DNA from: Epiperipatus broadwayi
Lineage: Eukaryota; Onychophora; Udeonychophora; Euonychophora; Peripatidae
Direction: 5' to 3'
Assembly: GCA_028023455.1 (NCBI GenBank)
Contig: JAQFVV010000001.1
Span: 19,587,611 to 19,651,610 of the forward strand
Length of the DNA: 64,000 nt
Shown here: positions 1 through 14,600 of the stretch, one piece after another
Position numbering within the stretch: the first letter of the stretch is position 1
Layout of the letters: each line of letters opens with the position of its first letter
Notes under the pieces: model-generated
Databases searched by the model: none
Told to the model about the DNA's origin: nothing
The model's input: the letters and a program-made list of their open reading frames with translations, nothing else
Translations under genes and position numbers: made by a program

Positions 1-560
1 AGAATCAATTTATTAATAAAGACTAGGGAGTTAGAGAGATGGAGAAATAGTAAGGAGAGTAAAAAGAGTTTAAATATATATAGAAATAAACAGAATATTA
101 GGTCTGAGTTAATATATGATAATAGTAAGGAAAGTAGTTTATTGTTTAAGGCTCGAACGGGATCTTTAGCTACAAAAGAATATACATGTAAATGGAAAAA
201 TATGGGCGATTTATTTTGTAAATTATGTAAGGAAGAAATAGAAAATATTAGGCATTTGTTAATTGAATGTAAATGTTTGAAAACAGAAAGGGTACATATA
301 ATGAAGTTGTGGAAAAATACAAAAAGTGAATTATTGATTTTTATGCTGGGTTTGGGGAAAGATAAAGGGGGGGGGTAGATATAAAGGTTATAGAGTTGAC
401 AAAGATTATGTTATGGAAATGGGATAGAGCAGATTATGGGTAAATTTAGAGTAGGGAATGTAAAATAAAATGGCTAACAGGTTTATCTGGGCATAATTGC
501 TGAGATATTCTTGACTTCGTTTAAGGAGAAGCCATAATACATCACATCACAACTTTTAAA
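1..560 (+). mobile_element. 3' end of a LINE (non-LTR retrotransposon), window-truncated
   Basis: The forward frame starting at base 1 is open from the window edge to a stop at 376-378. Its end carries a zinc-knuckle-like segment (C-x2-C, then HLLIEC, at about 211-273) of the type found at the C-terminus of LINE reverse-transcriptase proteins. The frame breaks at a run of G at about 366-374. One frame over, it continues into a plausible LINE tail (LWKWDR, then stop near 441), so the G run has probably changed length. A short 3' untranslated part follows, ending in CATCACATCAC at about 540-550. The element is a dead or window-truncated copy; its 5' part lies outside the window. The LINE clade cannot be assigned from this fragment. 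Confidence 0.6.
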
Positions 561-1489
561 ATTTGAATTTAGCAGTTGAGATTTAGAGATATAAATGATA
601 GGTAGGTAAAAATATGTTTAAAATAATAATATTATAGATTGAAATATATTATAAATTATTGAATGAATAAATTATAAATATTGATAGTTAATAAAATGAA
701 TACTAATAATTTAAAGTATAAAAGATATTAAGTTAGAGTTAAATATTTAAAGAGTAATAAGAGTAAAATAGAATAAAAATATAGAATATATATGATTATA
801 GAAGGTTTTAATTGATAAATATAGAATGTAAAAAGAGTAAAATATATATATATATTTAAAAGGTAATAAATAAATGATGATTATAAGATTTATATTTAGA
901 ATGTAAATTATATGTTCATGTATATTTATATTATATATTTATATTATGTTGTAGTTCTGAAGATTGCTAGGGCAATGGAAACAGTCAAGAGAATGATAAT
1001 CAAAGCATTGTGAAATGAGGATAAAGTGCATAAATGATTTAATATTATATTAATAGCATTTACAGTGACTGTATCCTGTTGAATGGTTAGAACACCAAGG
1101 ATGAAGGATTTTCATTTTTATTTAGAAAAAGGGTATAGTGTCAAGTCTCAATATTTAGGATACTGTATTATGCTATATATTTTATTTTATGCATTGCTAT
1201 TTGATATAATTTTAAAAATTGTTATATGCTGCTTTATCCAAAAGTTTTCAGAATTTTCTATTTTATTACATTGTCTTTAAAAAGCATTATATTTAATTCC
1301 TTTTTATGAAGTTATTTATTTGAATGTATATGCCAATGATAAATCTAATAAAAGCTGATGTGCACTTTATTGCTTTTATTTATGCCATAATTTATTTTAC
1401 TAAGCTATATTTGGCAATAATTATTTACATTATCTGTTTTACACATCAGTTTGTTGTATTATTTAAAAGATTCATACATTAGTCTCTCT

Positions 1490-1548
<59 letters not shown>

Positions 1549-4122
1549 CTATTTTACTGGTGTTTTCAAAGAGGTTGTAGTTTTGTCTCTCTTACATCAT
1601 ATTTTTCATTAATTATATTATTCTTTGTCTCATACTTAAGCATAAAATGCTTCATTTAAGACAAATATTCTTATTGTATGTTGATGGTTCATTCTCAGTG
1701 TTTATATGTCCTCAGATAACATCCTAGCTTATATATTGCCCTCAGATGCAGATGCTTCTTTCCTTGAGTTTATGCCATCCCTTGTTTTTTGCTTTGCCTT
1801 ATTATCCTAAACGCAGATATTTTTGTACAAAGGCTGTGTGTCCTGCCATGACTTTATCCCTGTCAATTAATATATTTTTAACGCTGATGTATGTCATCTA
1901 GTTTTCGGTTGCCCTCTTGGTTAATAAGTGACTAGGCTGTTATTGGTTTGATGCGTAGATCTTGTTGATGTGCTTTGCTAAAGATGAAAACACGATAAGC
2001 ATTTAATTTAGAAATTAAATTCTAGATTTGGTTTCAATAAATGATATACATTTCCTTCAATGGTTAGTTCACCACTGGATTGGTAAATGATATTTGAAAA
2101 GTATTAAACACATTTATACAGGAATATATAGTGAAATGATTATGCTATAAAACTGAGAACTTATTATACTGATAATATTGCAGAAAGTTTCATTAACTAG
2201 TGAATAATGATTTTTTTATCATCTGTAAACTGTATAGTTATAATTTTTCTTCATAGTGAATTGTACAATTGTATATTTAAATAAATTACTCATATAATAT
2301 TGTAAGACATTAAAGCTTTTCTATGTTGTGTCTTTATTGTTAAAAATAAATGTTATATTTATTGTTAATTTTCTTCTTGAATATTTATTATTATTCACAC
2401 ATGTATTATTCAGAAATATAAATATTACAAAATTTATTATAAATTTATTCTTAGTTAAATGTATTAAGAGAATATGAACATATCTTATTTGACATGAGAA
2501 TCACTTTAATAAAATTGCATCTCAGATATAAAGAAAGCATGTAAGAAATAGATTATGTTATTTACTCATTATTTTAGGATCATATTAGTTTATTCCATTT
2601 GTTAAAAGGTCACTGCTTTTGTATTTAAATGGTTTTATTAAATTTAGAAATTGTTTTTGATTCTTCACCATAAATTTAAATGATGGAATTTCTTAATTTA
2701 AGTCCAAAATAGGTACACAGGATGTATTAGGATGGTATTCTGAGTGGCCATGAAATACCTTATCCAATCATTATATATCAATGCCTTTTTAGTAATTTAT
2801 TTTATTCTAAATTGTGAGTGTATCATGTTTCTTTTTAATTGTTAAAATTACTATTATTGTAAGTTAGGGATACATCTTAAGGATAAAAGTACATCTCACT
2901 ATGTTGTTACAAAGGCCTCATTATTTGCATAATAATCCTAAATTAAAAGAGAAACATAAAGCTCACATTAATTAAAATATGATTTAAAAGTATCCTGAAA
3001 TATTAATTATAACAGAATGTTAAAAAAATTATTTTAATTCAAAGCAAAATTTTAAAAAAAATATCACTGTTATAAAACATAATATATGCTTTTGTTTTTA
3101 TGAAAAGAATTTAATTGTAGCTCTGATCATGGTAGTAATATGCTTGTTATGGTTGTTAAATGTGTTATGATTGGATGAAATGTTGTAGGTGGAAAATTTT
3201 GAATATAACCTAACCCTTTAATGGTATATGTTTCTGATTATAAGATCTGTTATAATTTATAAGAGTATATATAAGAAGTCTCCTCCACTTAAATTTTATT
3301 AAATGTTGCATTTGCTTTAATAATACTTATTCATTTGCTTTAATAATACTTATTCATTGTTATTATTTACCCGTATTGTTCTTGTAGCACATGACATTCA
3401 AAACCATCTGAACTTAGCCAATATTATCACTCAATATATCATGTACTTATTTCAATAGCTATTGTTATTAGTTGACAACCTTTATTTATGGTTTGTCTTT
3501 CTTAGATTATAAATTTGGCTTGCTCAATGTGTTGGCTGTTCGGTCAATGAAGGGTTTTGCTCGAGCATCCTGGTTATGCATTGTGGCTATCTATTTATCA
3601 ATTCTTTTTTTCATTTTTAGGTTATAATATTATAATATATATATATATATATATATGCAAAATACATCGTAAAAATCTAATATATTTTCATAAACAGTCA
3701 AATTATCAAATGTTCATACATTATTCAAATTTATTTGTATGTTAAAACATACATCAGATCACAACTTTTTAAATCAAATATTAAGCTACCCTATTTCCAA
3801 TTATATTATCATGTCTAAAAATTAATCATATATATAAATAATTTTACTCAAAAACACAATTACTTTTATTCATTTATATAGAAAAAAAATATTTATTTGT
3901 AAATAAAATATTCCACCACCATTTCATAAAAATATTATATTCTGTATATAAAAATGCATGTATATATTTTTTCTATTACAATCAGCAAAATGATAGATTT
4001 AGTATTTAATACAGTATATATAATCCTCAATAACAAATTATTACAGCATTTAAAAAAAAATCTTCAGTAAACTAGATTTTTCAGTCAAACCATAGCTATG
4101 TTCAACAATAACATTTGCATAG
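561..4122. other. gene-free AT-rich intergenic region
   Basis: This stretch lies beyond the 3' end of the inturned gene. I see no conserved coding sequence on either strand: the short open frames are AT-biased and resemble no family I know. It holds a long (TA)n run at 1491-1546, a shorter one at about 3629-3655, and a small direct duplication of about 24 bp at 3309-3357. No transposon ends with target duplications were recognised. Confidence 0.5.
1491..1546. repeat. (TA)n microsatellite
   Basis: Uninterrupted alternating TA of about 28 units in intergenic sequence, preceded by a short CT-rich stretch. Shorter TA runs occur throughout the window, for example near 3629, 5536, 21716, 45636 and 50737. 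Confidence 0.95.
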
Positions 4123-4128
4123 TTTATT
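4123..4128 (-). promoter_or_regulatory. candidate polyadenylation signal of INTU
   Basis: AATAAA on the minus strand, 108 bases after the INTU stop codon. In DNA this AT-rich the hexamer is common by chance, and other copies lie further downstream, so it is only the nearest good candidate. Confidence 0.25.
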
Positions 4129-4235
4129 AATAATCTTTTTTTTGTAATTTTTAATTTTTTAAAAAAAAAAAAAACTTAAAAATATCATATAAAATTATAT
4201 ACCTTAGAAAAATATTTTTTCTATATAAAATAAAA

Positions 4236-4347
4236 TTATATTGCTAATCCAAAGCACAGTCGAAATGCTAATTCAACAGCATTTTGTGAAGTAGAGTCAT
4301 GAAAACAAACAAAAAATTCTTGCATATCTGGTTCCAGCATCAAGCGT
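4236..4347 (-). CDS. INTU: INTU terminal coding exon
   Basis: Exon of 112 bases: the first base completes a Gly codon split by the intron, followed by 36 codons and TAA at 4236-4238. The acceptor is TTTTTGTAG, with AG at 4348-4349. It encodes RLMLEPDMQEFFVCFHDS and ends RLCFGLAI, which matches the strongly conserved last residues of inturned, predicted to form the end of the C-terminal longin-like fold. The next intron upstream is only 83 bases. Confidence 0.9.
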
Positions 4348-7300
4348 CTACAAAAATAAATAAATAAATAAATTATACAAAAACATTAATAAAAAAAACT
4401 AAAAATAAATAATTAACTATTTTCGCATACCCCACAACCCAGTAATGAATATATTTTTGTGACTTCTTCTCTGACGTGCCTTCAGGTAAACACTGAAATA
4501 ATATTCCATGTTCTTTTATACCAGTTAAAGCTTTATTTAGACCAAATTTATGTTGTGATTCTGACTTTAACTGAGTCTGTAAAAAAATAAAAACAAAATT
4601 ATATCTATATATCTTTTGTTAATAGGTATATCTTTTTTATTTAATAAAATAATAATAAACCCTTATTTAAAACTCATTAACAGTATAAATTAACAACAAG
4701 TGAGAATGATAAATATTTACACAAAGAAAACAAAAAAAAAAGCTTTGTAATGAATAAATAATTAAAATTTGTGAAACTCATTTATTTGTTCATTTCAAAT
4801 CAGACCTAAGGGCATAGTGATTTCTAAATTAATATATATATATATTAACCTACTATATCTTATTATCGTTAACAATATTAATATTGTTAATGATAAGAAG
4901 ATAGTTTAATTAAATTACTAGTTTAGTCTGTAGTATTATTATAGCGCCGCACACACACTATTGATGCAACCTACACATTATGGTCAGATAAATTTATACT
5001 ACAAAGAAAAAGAAGAAATGCTATAGACAGAATTAGTTATATAAGTTAATAATAAAGTCTAGAAATGACAAAAAATTAGAGATAAAGAAATAAGTAATTA
5101 AGTAATATTTTTATTTTAAACAAATCATATTTTAAAATGTAAATAAATATAAAAAGTCCATCAGAGAAATGAATGTATTAAAAGCAATTACTATTATTGT
5201 ATATAGAGAGAAAACTTTAAAATATTAACTATAAAATAAAGCCATTTTTGGTGCCAAAGATCGTTGTCAAAGGTACACTGGCACTGAAAATGCATTTAAT
5301 CCATATTTAATATTTTAAAATTTTCACTAAGTAGACAATATTTGTACTGCTTTTAAATATAAGTCGTGTATATATATATAACTGTCTAACACTATACTAG
5401 CAAAAATAAAAATGCAAAACCATAAAACAATACAATACTAGATTAAATCCAAAATTTGACCAAAATCCTTACACAACCATGGTTTCATCTACTGCAAATA
5501 GACCTTCTCAAGTGAAAATCGAACTAAAGAAAACATATATATATATATACAAATAAACAAACCTTCCCATAATTCATTTCAAACCCCACCTCTTCATAAG
5601 ATTGATAGCCTCAGAATCGAGGAGTTTTATCATCAAAGTCTCCTTTATTCTTCTTTTTAACTCATACTTTTCATAAAAAATAACCGAAGCATTGTTAAAC
5701 AATATTCTATGACTTGTATTCAATTCATGAATATATAAAGCTGAGTTAAGATACCTATATTTAACTCTACTTATATGAACCTTAACCCTTTCATTAAGGC
5801 TAAATTTACTCTGGCCTACATAAAATTTACCACAATTACATGGAATTTTATAAACAATACCAGGAATAGACCTACTATCAATAGATTGCTTTGAACCATT
5901 AAGTAATGAATTCAAATCAGCACCTTTCCTCCATGCAACCTTCATTCCACTTAACAAATGACTATTCCTATAAACCAAATTATATATTGATGCATTAAAT
6001 GGTAAAGATATATAATCATCATCCTTACCAACAAAATTCTTATCATCCAAATCACGACTATAAACATTATTATTAAATACCACTTTTTTAATAAAATCAT
6101 GACTATAACCCAATTTTACATATTCAGCAGCAAATTGACTTCTTCGAATATCAGCATCATTATTAAAATTATTAAGCCTTCTATTCCGACAACAAAAATT
6201 CAACAAAGACATTTTCTTATGGTTTTGCATATATATATATATTCCTTAATCTTTTTGCTTTTCTGAGAAAAATCAGTCTGAAAAATTCTGACAAGATAGA
6301 TATAAATATTAATGCACAGTGCTCAAAAATAGCACACTTACTAACAAGACTCTATGCTAAACAGAGCAAAACTCTCCATACAGTATTGCCACCTGTGCTA
6401 AACAGAGTAATCAATGGATGCCAGAAGGCTTGTGCATAAAATCCCTATCTAATGCCTACTCATCCAATATCCCCAGACTAGTTTCTGGCTTGTGGCCTTC
6501 GTCAGTGAGGAGCTTTGGATCTGAGAGCACTGCATCTAGATCTTAGGATCTAATGCAACCCTCTAGCAACCACCTTTTATCTCTACTTAACTACAAAACT
6601 ATGAGAATGAAATTGAAAACACAAAAAATATTTTCAATCTAAAGGCCACAAGCCAGAAACTAGTCTGGGGATATTGGATGAGTAGGCATTAGATTGGGAT
6701 TTTATGCACAAGCCTTCTGGCATCCATTGATTACTCTGTTTAGCACAGGTGGCAATACTGTATGGAGAGTTTTGCTCTGTTTATCAACAATTAATGTGCT
6801 AGTATAGGAAATGTGATCATGTGAAGACTCTATGCTATTAAAACTTGTGACTTCCTAAAAGTGCAACTTAACAGTACTTTCATGATGATAATCGAACTCA
6901 TTATATGTCTCTAAGAATTCAAAGATCATTAATACTACCTTCATAAAGTTCAAGCAACGTAACTAATTGCATTATATAAGTCAAAAGCCATTGCTTACTC
7001 AATGTAGGTCTATCAGTGAAATCAATCATCAGTCAAATAATTTGTCTATAGCACAGATAGACATGTATATAAACTTAGAAAAAGCATATAATTAGCAGTA
7101 AACTTTTAATAAATAAACAAGGCATAATAAATCTCTTTATAAGTAATTATAGGTATGTACATACACTAAAGGAAAGAAATCTATCAGGTATACAACCTAG
7201 AAGTTACTAACTTAGAATTACATGTCAAGAAATGGCTACTCACATACATACACACACACATATATAGAAGTAAACTTTCATAGATAAAGTACATTTATAA

Positions 7301-8622
7301 AATCTTTAACAAAAATATCAAATGACAGTTAAAAAAACTGCAGAAAAATTAAATATAAATATCTGCTGGAAAAATAATTTTGTTTAATTTTATTTATAAA
7401 GAAATACATTGTTTGTAAAAATACAAATCTGCATAAATTAGCTTTCTGATGTCTTCTGATATGCTAACATTAAATGAATCCAAGAAATAGAAATAATGGG
7501 AATCAAAGGAAAAATCTGCTAATCTGCAAAAAGTTGAATACATTCACAATTTATAGTCAGGAGAAACATTGTACACAAGAGACTATTTCAGAAATAACTT
7601 ATTTATGATAAAATGCTTATACTAATTTCTCTTTAAAATTTTTTAAATTTAAAAAAAATATTGTTCTTAGTAATTTTTAAAATCATTTGCAGAAATGTAT
7701 TAAAATCAAATTAAGTGGATTATTTTTAATGTTGGATTATGATTAAAGAAATATTAGTTGATTATATTTGCAAAGCAAGAAAGGTTAAATCTAATGTATT
7801 ATGTATTATAATCATAATTACGTGAATACAAATATACCATAATAATTAAAATTTTTCTTAAAAAATAAATTTGAAGCCAATTAATAAGCCATTAAGCTTT
7901 ATTTTTTGATATATTACTCAGTGCACATTTGTCTGCAAGGATACCAAAGACTGACCATGTTCAGTTTTAATTTTAATATGCTCATAAATCAAACCAACAC
8001 CTATTAGCATTAAATTGCTTTACTGATTTGTGTTTCAATATATATATATAATGAGTATTTTACAGTTATTTGATAGGGTTAGATTTGGCTAAGTTGTGCA
8101 TAATCTACCTTAACTTTTTACTCAATCATTTATTAAATATTGTTATTTTATCAATAAACAATAAATATAATATGCCAATAATCTTGTTTATATACTTTGG
8201 TTCACATAATTTGAACATGTGTATTTTAATGGTATGTAACTTAAAATATCTGCCGTACTTGACATAATGTGTCTCGAAATGCTAGTCAAAATTTGTCTCT
8301 TTGTGCATGAATCCTATGTAGACCACTTTAAGAATTATATAGACAGCATTTAATTATATCAATATCAATTTAACGACAATTTTCTCACTTTGATAAAAGT
8401 CATCATTAATATTCACACATGTATCTTATGGATACCCATAAATAATATTACTATACTTAATATTTTTTGCAAGTATGCATTCAATATATAAGCTTCATTT
8501 ATGTGATAGCAAATTTGTAGTGATTATTTAGTGATACATCTATTTTTTTTCTTCCATTACAAATAATTTCCCAATGTGAAGTATAATTATCCTCAATATA
8601 GTCAATAAGCATCACTCAACAC

Positions 8623-8682
<60 letters not shown>

Positions 8683-11600
8683 TTCATTACCATGTACTAA
8701 TGATGAAAATGGCAATCTCTTTTCAGATAAAATATCAAATGATTTAAAAATGAGTTTTGTGATGATTATACAATTCAATCTAGGAGATCTCTGGGGCAGA
8801 AAGGTGGTGGCCATCATCCTAAAAAGAACTTGGTTTTCCTAAAAACCTCAATGGGTTGGGTCTGCACTCCATCGACACTCTTCTGATCCAGAGATCTCAC
8901 AACATTATCCTCACATTCCTTAGTCACTTTTCTGCCATCATTATTACACCCACTGACACTTCTCCTCCCAGTGGCAGGCCCAGATCATGGACCTCACTCA
9001 TCGCCAACATCCTACAAAAGGCTGGCTTTGTTATACCATCCATCAGTGGCAAACTAAAGTACTGGGAGGTTTTCAATCAGACCGCAGACTTCTCCATTGT
9101 CTCCCCTACATTCCTCAAACTCACCAATGCTCAGTTAATCCACAAATTTAAAAGGTAGTCCCTTGAGGCAAAATTCCTCAATTTCCTCCTTAAAATCAAC
9201 CTTCACTCCCTTCCCACAAACCAATTTTTGGTCAACTGTAGCAGTTTCACCAAGATCTCTCCCCTATGCCAGCTCTATAAAACTGACAATAAAACCATCC
9301 AGCACTTCCTACTTAAATGTTCCTTTCTGTTAGAACAACCATTAGACTATCAGTTTTCCTCATCTATGCACTCTGGTTGCTCTGATGTGACATTATTTGT
9401 GACCAGAGAGTACACTCAGTGAATCAAAAGCTATTGGACCTAATTCGCTCTCTCAAACCAGATACCAAACTAGACCCACCTCTATTCCTCACAGACACTT
9501 GGGCAATCCTCCAACTCTCATCCTCTCAGCCTCTGTCATAGGACTCAATCATTTAAATGTTTGTGACCCATGTGGTGCTTGCTCAATGAAGACACACCCT
9601 TTCCACTTCCGATTCCCTTTTCCCATGTATCCTTCCCCTCTTACCATGTTATTCCTAAAATTTCAATTTAGCATATAATCACACCATTGTAAACCTTTTT
9701 CTAACTGTATTTGTACCTGTTTTTTTTGATGAATAAACTTTCATCACTGAGAAAAAAAAATCTACATAGATTGTATTCTAGTTTATTTTATTTACCATTT
9801 TGTATTTTGTTTTTATCTTCTTCTAGAGCAAATATTTTTTCTCCATGTTGTCTATTTGAAAGTATTTATTATATTCTCAAGCTCTTATGAAAATAATCAT
9901 TGTTGTACTTCTTTAGATAGTTTTTGAGACTATTTTTAATAATAATAACAAGGTAGTGTTTTCCCATGAAGACCATATTCAAGTTTACCATAAAATATTT
10001 TTGTAGGAAATCAGTTATTATTCAGCCATTTATAAGACAAATATAAGGAAATATGCAACTGCAATTAAACATTCAATATTATCACATGTAGAAAACTGAA
10101 CAACATACTGACTGGTTTTTTTTTTCATTATATTATTAAAAATGAAGCATTGTTAAATAAAAATCTCAATTATTTACTTTAGTTCTAATCCTTAATGATT
10201 CATATTAATCTTCAATATGTTCTACCTTCTTTATAATTTTATCATAAGCCTATTATCCATTTGCAAAGAAAAGATTATTTTGTTTTAAACTTTCAATATA
10301 TAGCTGAGAATGGGTTTGGTCTCTATGAAATATTATAATTTTCTTTCACCTTATATTTCTTTTATTCTTTTATAATAATATACATAAGAAACATGCTTAA
10401 TGCCAAATTGCAAATTTTATTATCAAGGATTAGAATTAAAGTAAATAATTAAGATAAAATTTACAATTTGGCATTAAGTATGTTCTTTACGGATATTATT
10501 ATAAGAAAGCTAAAAATGTATAAGATAAAAGAAAGAATATAATTAATACATCAGAAAAAAGACAAAACATATTAAAGAATAAGATGTACGCATCATCAAG
10601 ATTAGAATTAAAGTAAATAATTAAGATATAAAATTTGAAAATTGGCAATAAGTATGTATTTTATGGATATTATTATAAAAGAGATAGAAGAATATAATGT
10701 GAAAGAAACAATATAATACTTCATAAAGAAGATATAACACACTGAAGATTAAGATGTATGCATCATCAAGATTAGAATTAAAGTAAGTAATTAAAATAAA
10801 ATTTGTAATTTGGTATTAATTATGTGCCACATGGATATTATTATAAGAGGAAAGGATATAAAGTAAAAGGAAGAATATAATACAATAAACATGACATGAC
10901 CACCATCTCTTCTGCTTGTGTATAACTGTTGTTAAAACAGGCAATACTCACTATACGTATGCCACACACAGCAAGCTAGAGTAATCAATGGATGCCAGAA
11001 GGCTTCTGCATAAAATCCCCATCTAATGCCTACTCATCCAATATCTCCAGACTAGTTTCTGGCTTGTGGCCTTCATCAGTGAGGAGCCTTGGATCTGAGA
11101 GCACTGCACCTAGATCTTAGGATCTAATGCAACCCTCCAGCAACCACCTTTTAACTCCATTTAACTACAAAACTATGAGTCTTAAACTGAAAACACTTTA
11201 ATGTTTTCAATCCAAGCCCACCAGCTTATATAGTCATATGAGTCTGAACCCAGTTCAGTACCCATACATTTTGGTGTCTTTGGTTCTTAAACAACCATAT
11301 ACACCATTATCCTATTAGGCAGGATTGGTTTTAAGCCAATAAACATCACATGACCACCATCTCTTCTGCGTGTGTATAACTATTGTTAAAACAGGCAATA
11401 CTCAGTATACGTATGCATCCATTGATTACTCTAGCTTGCTGTGTATGGCATACATATAGTGAGTATTGCCTGTTTTAAGAATATAATGCTTGATAAAGAT
11501 GATAAAATATACTAAAGATTAAAATAAAAATATTCTGGTGCTATTATAATGGCAGAGGATCTTTATTATATATCTATACATTAAATCTAAAAAAAATAAT

Positions 11601-14600
11601 AGTTCTATATGCAATTAATTAGTTGCAGTTATATTAAAATGATGAAATATCTTATCTTTTAAGTCATCAAATATAGTAGCAATATATTGGAATTTGTGTT
11701 GTACTTGATAATACACATCACTTTTATAAATAAACACTAACAAGATATTTAAAATAAACCACATTCTCAAATTTTTACAAAACTGCAAAATATTTTTAAT
11801 AAACAAGAATTTTTTGAACATTGCTTAAAACAAATTTTATATAGGATCATTTTATAGATCAGCATTTGAATTGATAAGAATAGTAAACTTGGCAATTTGA
11901 CATAATTTTAGAAACAAAAAGATAAGGAAACTCTTATTATTCTTTTTAATTAAATGAAATGTTTTTATTATGTAATGATTATTTTATGAATCCACTATAA
12001 TATGTTTCAAAAGTTAATAACATGAAAATTAAATTGGTTAAAGCTAATACAAAATCTTATTTAAAATCAGTTTTTATTTCAAATGCCTCAATTTCATTTC
12101 ATTATTAATACTTCCTTTTAAATAGTAGAAATATAATATCAATAAACATCAGAAAGAAATGTATATTTTGAAACATTGTCTTAAAAATTCTGCATTAATT
12201 GAGTAACTGATAAAAGCAATAGATTATACATTTTGTTCATGATATGGACTTTTTGATTTCCTTAACTACACATATATATTTCTGATAGCAATTCATCTAC
12301 AAATAAAATTAACTTATTCAATATAATTTTTTGAATACATATTTAGTAAAATATTTTCAAGGCTGTTTGTTCATTTTGAGTAATGAATAGTTTGTTTATT
12401 GATATAGCAGTTAATATTTATTTTTTTGATTGTATTTAAGCTAATAAGATGATATTCAAAAACAACCTAAAGTTTTAAAACAAGATAACAACTTATTGTA
12501 TAGCTATATAAGTCTGACAACAATCCTGAATAATATAATTTAATAAACTAAGTCTTATGATTTTGTATAGTATTTACTAAACAAAGTATTCTATGACTAT
12601 CTTTTTTTACTTTTAATATCAGCATTAGAAACAAATTTAGTTTCTAGAGCAATCTTTTATAAACTTGAATAATCAACGGACAATAATGACAATAATATAG
12701 TTCATACAAATAGACTAATTTTTGTTTATTAGATTTTTTCAAATCTAAGAGTGCTTTTTGAATGTCATGTTAGTTATTAGTATGAATAATATAAAAAAAA
12801 AGTAAAAATGGATATTATATATGTGGATACAAATTCAATGTTGGATACATTTAATAAAAATTTAGGCCTGTTTGAAAAATGAATAAAGTTTACATTTTAC
12901 CTGGCCTCAATTTGAACTTATACTTATGAGAATAAGTAGCAGATAAGTTAATAATTATACCATAAAAATCTTATATTGTATATAACATAATATAATAAAA
13001 TATAAAGCAAAAATTTGTGTGAACAATGAGGTAAAGAAAAAATAAAATACAGTGCCATGATAGACCCTGTTCAATATAAATTATTTCACTTACCCCCCCC
13101 CCCCAATAAAAAATGTAAATAAACAAAAAATAAAAACAATAAAATGCATAAATTCAATAGATTTTTTAATGTGGCAATAGCCCCCTCCTCCAACCTGTTT
13201 TGAATTTTGAAGTGTTACAATATTTTGTGCAAAAAATATTTTCTAAGTATAAAGCTATTTAAAAAATTTAAGAAAATTCATAAAGTATTTTTCTGAAGCA
13301 GTAAAATGAAAGTTATTGATTTAACAATGGTAATAAAAAAGAATTCTAAATACTCTTATATTGCACTAGAAAGGATAAAGCGTTTGAGGAATCTGAAATG
13401 GGCAATGGAAATAAGGGTGACTGTATAGATTCTAGTCTATAGAGATTTAAAAACATAAAAATCAATCAGAAAGACCATAATCTGTTGAAAATAAGATTGT
13501 TATTGCATTTCCTTATAGGAAAAAAAAGTCCACCATCTAGGGTATGTTTAATTGTAATAAAAATCTGGCACTTCACTGTCCATATTATTTTGAATGAACA
13601 AATATGTAAATGTGTTTATTTACTGTGTTATTAGTAACTTGATTATCCCCTACTTTTTAAAATTTTGTTTACATTTTACATGAATGCTATACACATAAAA
13701 AAAGAACTGTGTTAAATATATATGCATGTTCAAATGTACTGCATTCTTGGTAAACAATACATATTGTATTGCAATAAATGATATTAACAATGCAAGCTAT
13801 TATATATGACACAGAATATATGTGAAAGGGGTTTGGAACAAAATATAGAAGATATTGTAATTCAATTATAAATAGAAAATTTATAGGAACCTTTCAATGT
13901 ATTTATCACTTTTTTTAAAAATTAAGAGATTTTCAAAAGAAAAAAAAAACTAAACAAGCATATTACATTGATAATTTGAAAATTTTAACTAATAAATCAA
14001 TCTGCATAAATAATGGAAACTATGATATCAAACCTGATTGATCATTATAAAACACTTTACATATTTTTATGTGCTTATTTCCCCCTTTATATTAAAAGTT
14101 TATCACAATTTTGTTTTATTATAAATAAGCATTGTATTATAGAATTTGTGTTCATTGCTTACAAGATTTCATTTTTTGAAACCATATATATATACACACC
14201 CACTTGTCTTCCTAGAAATAATTGGCTATTTGTTAAAGCTAAAAATTGTTGCTAATAACATCAACTAAAAGCAGCAGATAGGTTTGACTCTTCCCTTAAT
14301 TAAATAAATTTATTTAGTGTTAGTTAATTAATACTAATTGCTTTTTTAAAAAGATGTGTAGAATCCATATGAATCAAAACAGGCCATGATGCATAGAAAG
14401 TACATTCTACTTACTGAAATGAAAAAGTTGTTGTAGAATAGTAATTAGAATGCATTATTTTTGAGTATTAATGGACTAAGATTATTAAAATTGGACAAAA
14501 TAAATTTGGCACTTATATCGCTAGAGATACATGGTTGAAAAAACCGTATTGCTCATTATGGTCTATAAAAAATAAACTTGTGTACCAATAAAAAGTTCAG

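Larger units (their letters stand above)
10395..11530. repeat. satellite-like tandem repeat, ~170-bp period, interrupted by an insertion
   Basis: The block GATTAGAATTAAAGTAA recurs at 10428, 10600 and 10770, giving periods of 172 and 170. Each unit contains a GGATATTATTATAA block and an AGAATATAATAC-like block. The last unit is split by the hammerhead-motif insertion 10882-11476 and resumes after it (AGAATATAATGCTTGATAAAGA). The leftmost part also contains an inverted pair around the phrase TTAATGCCAAATTG at about 10398-10480, so the first unit can fold into a hairpin. Confidence 0.75.

Noticed and set aside
1083-1280. 65-residue forward open frame
   Set aside because: Hydrophobic, AT-driven translation with no motif, neighbour or splice context; a chance frame.
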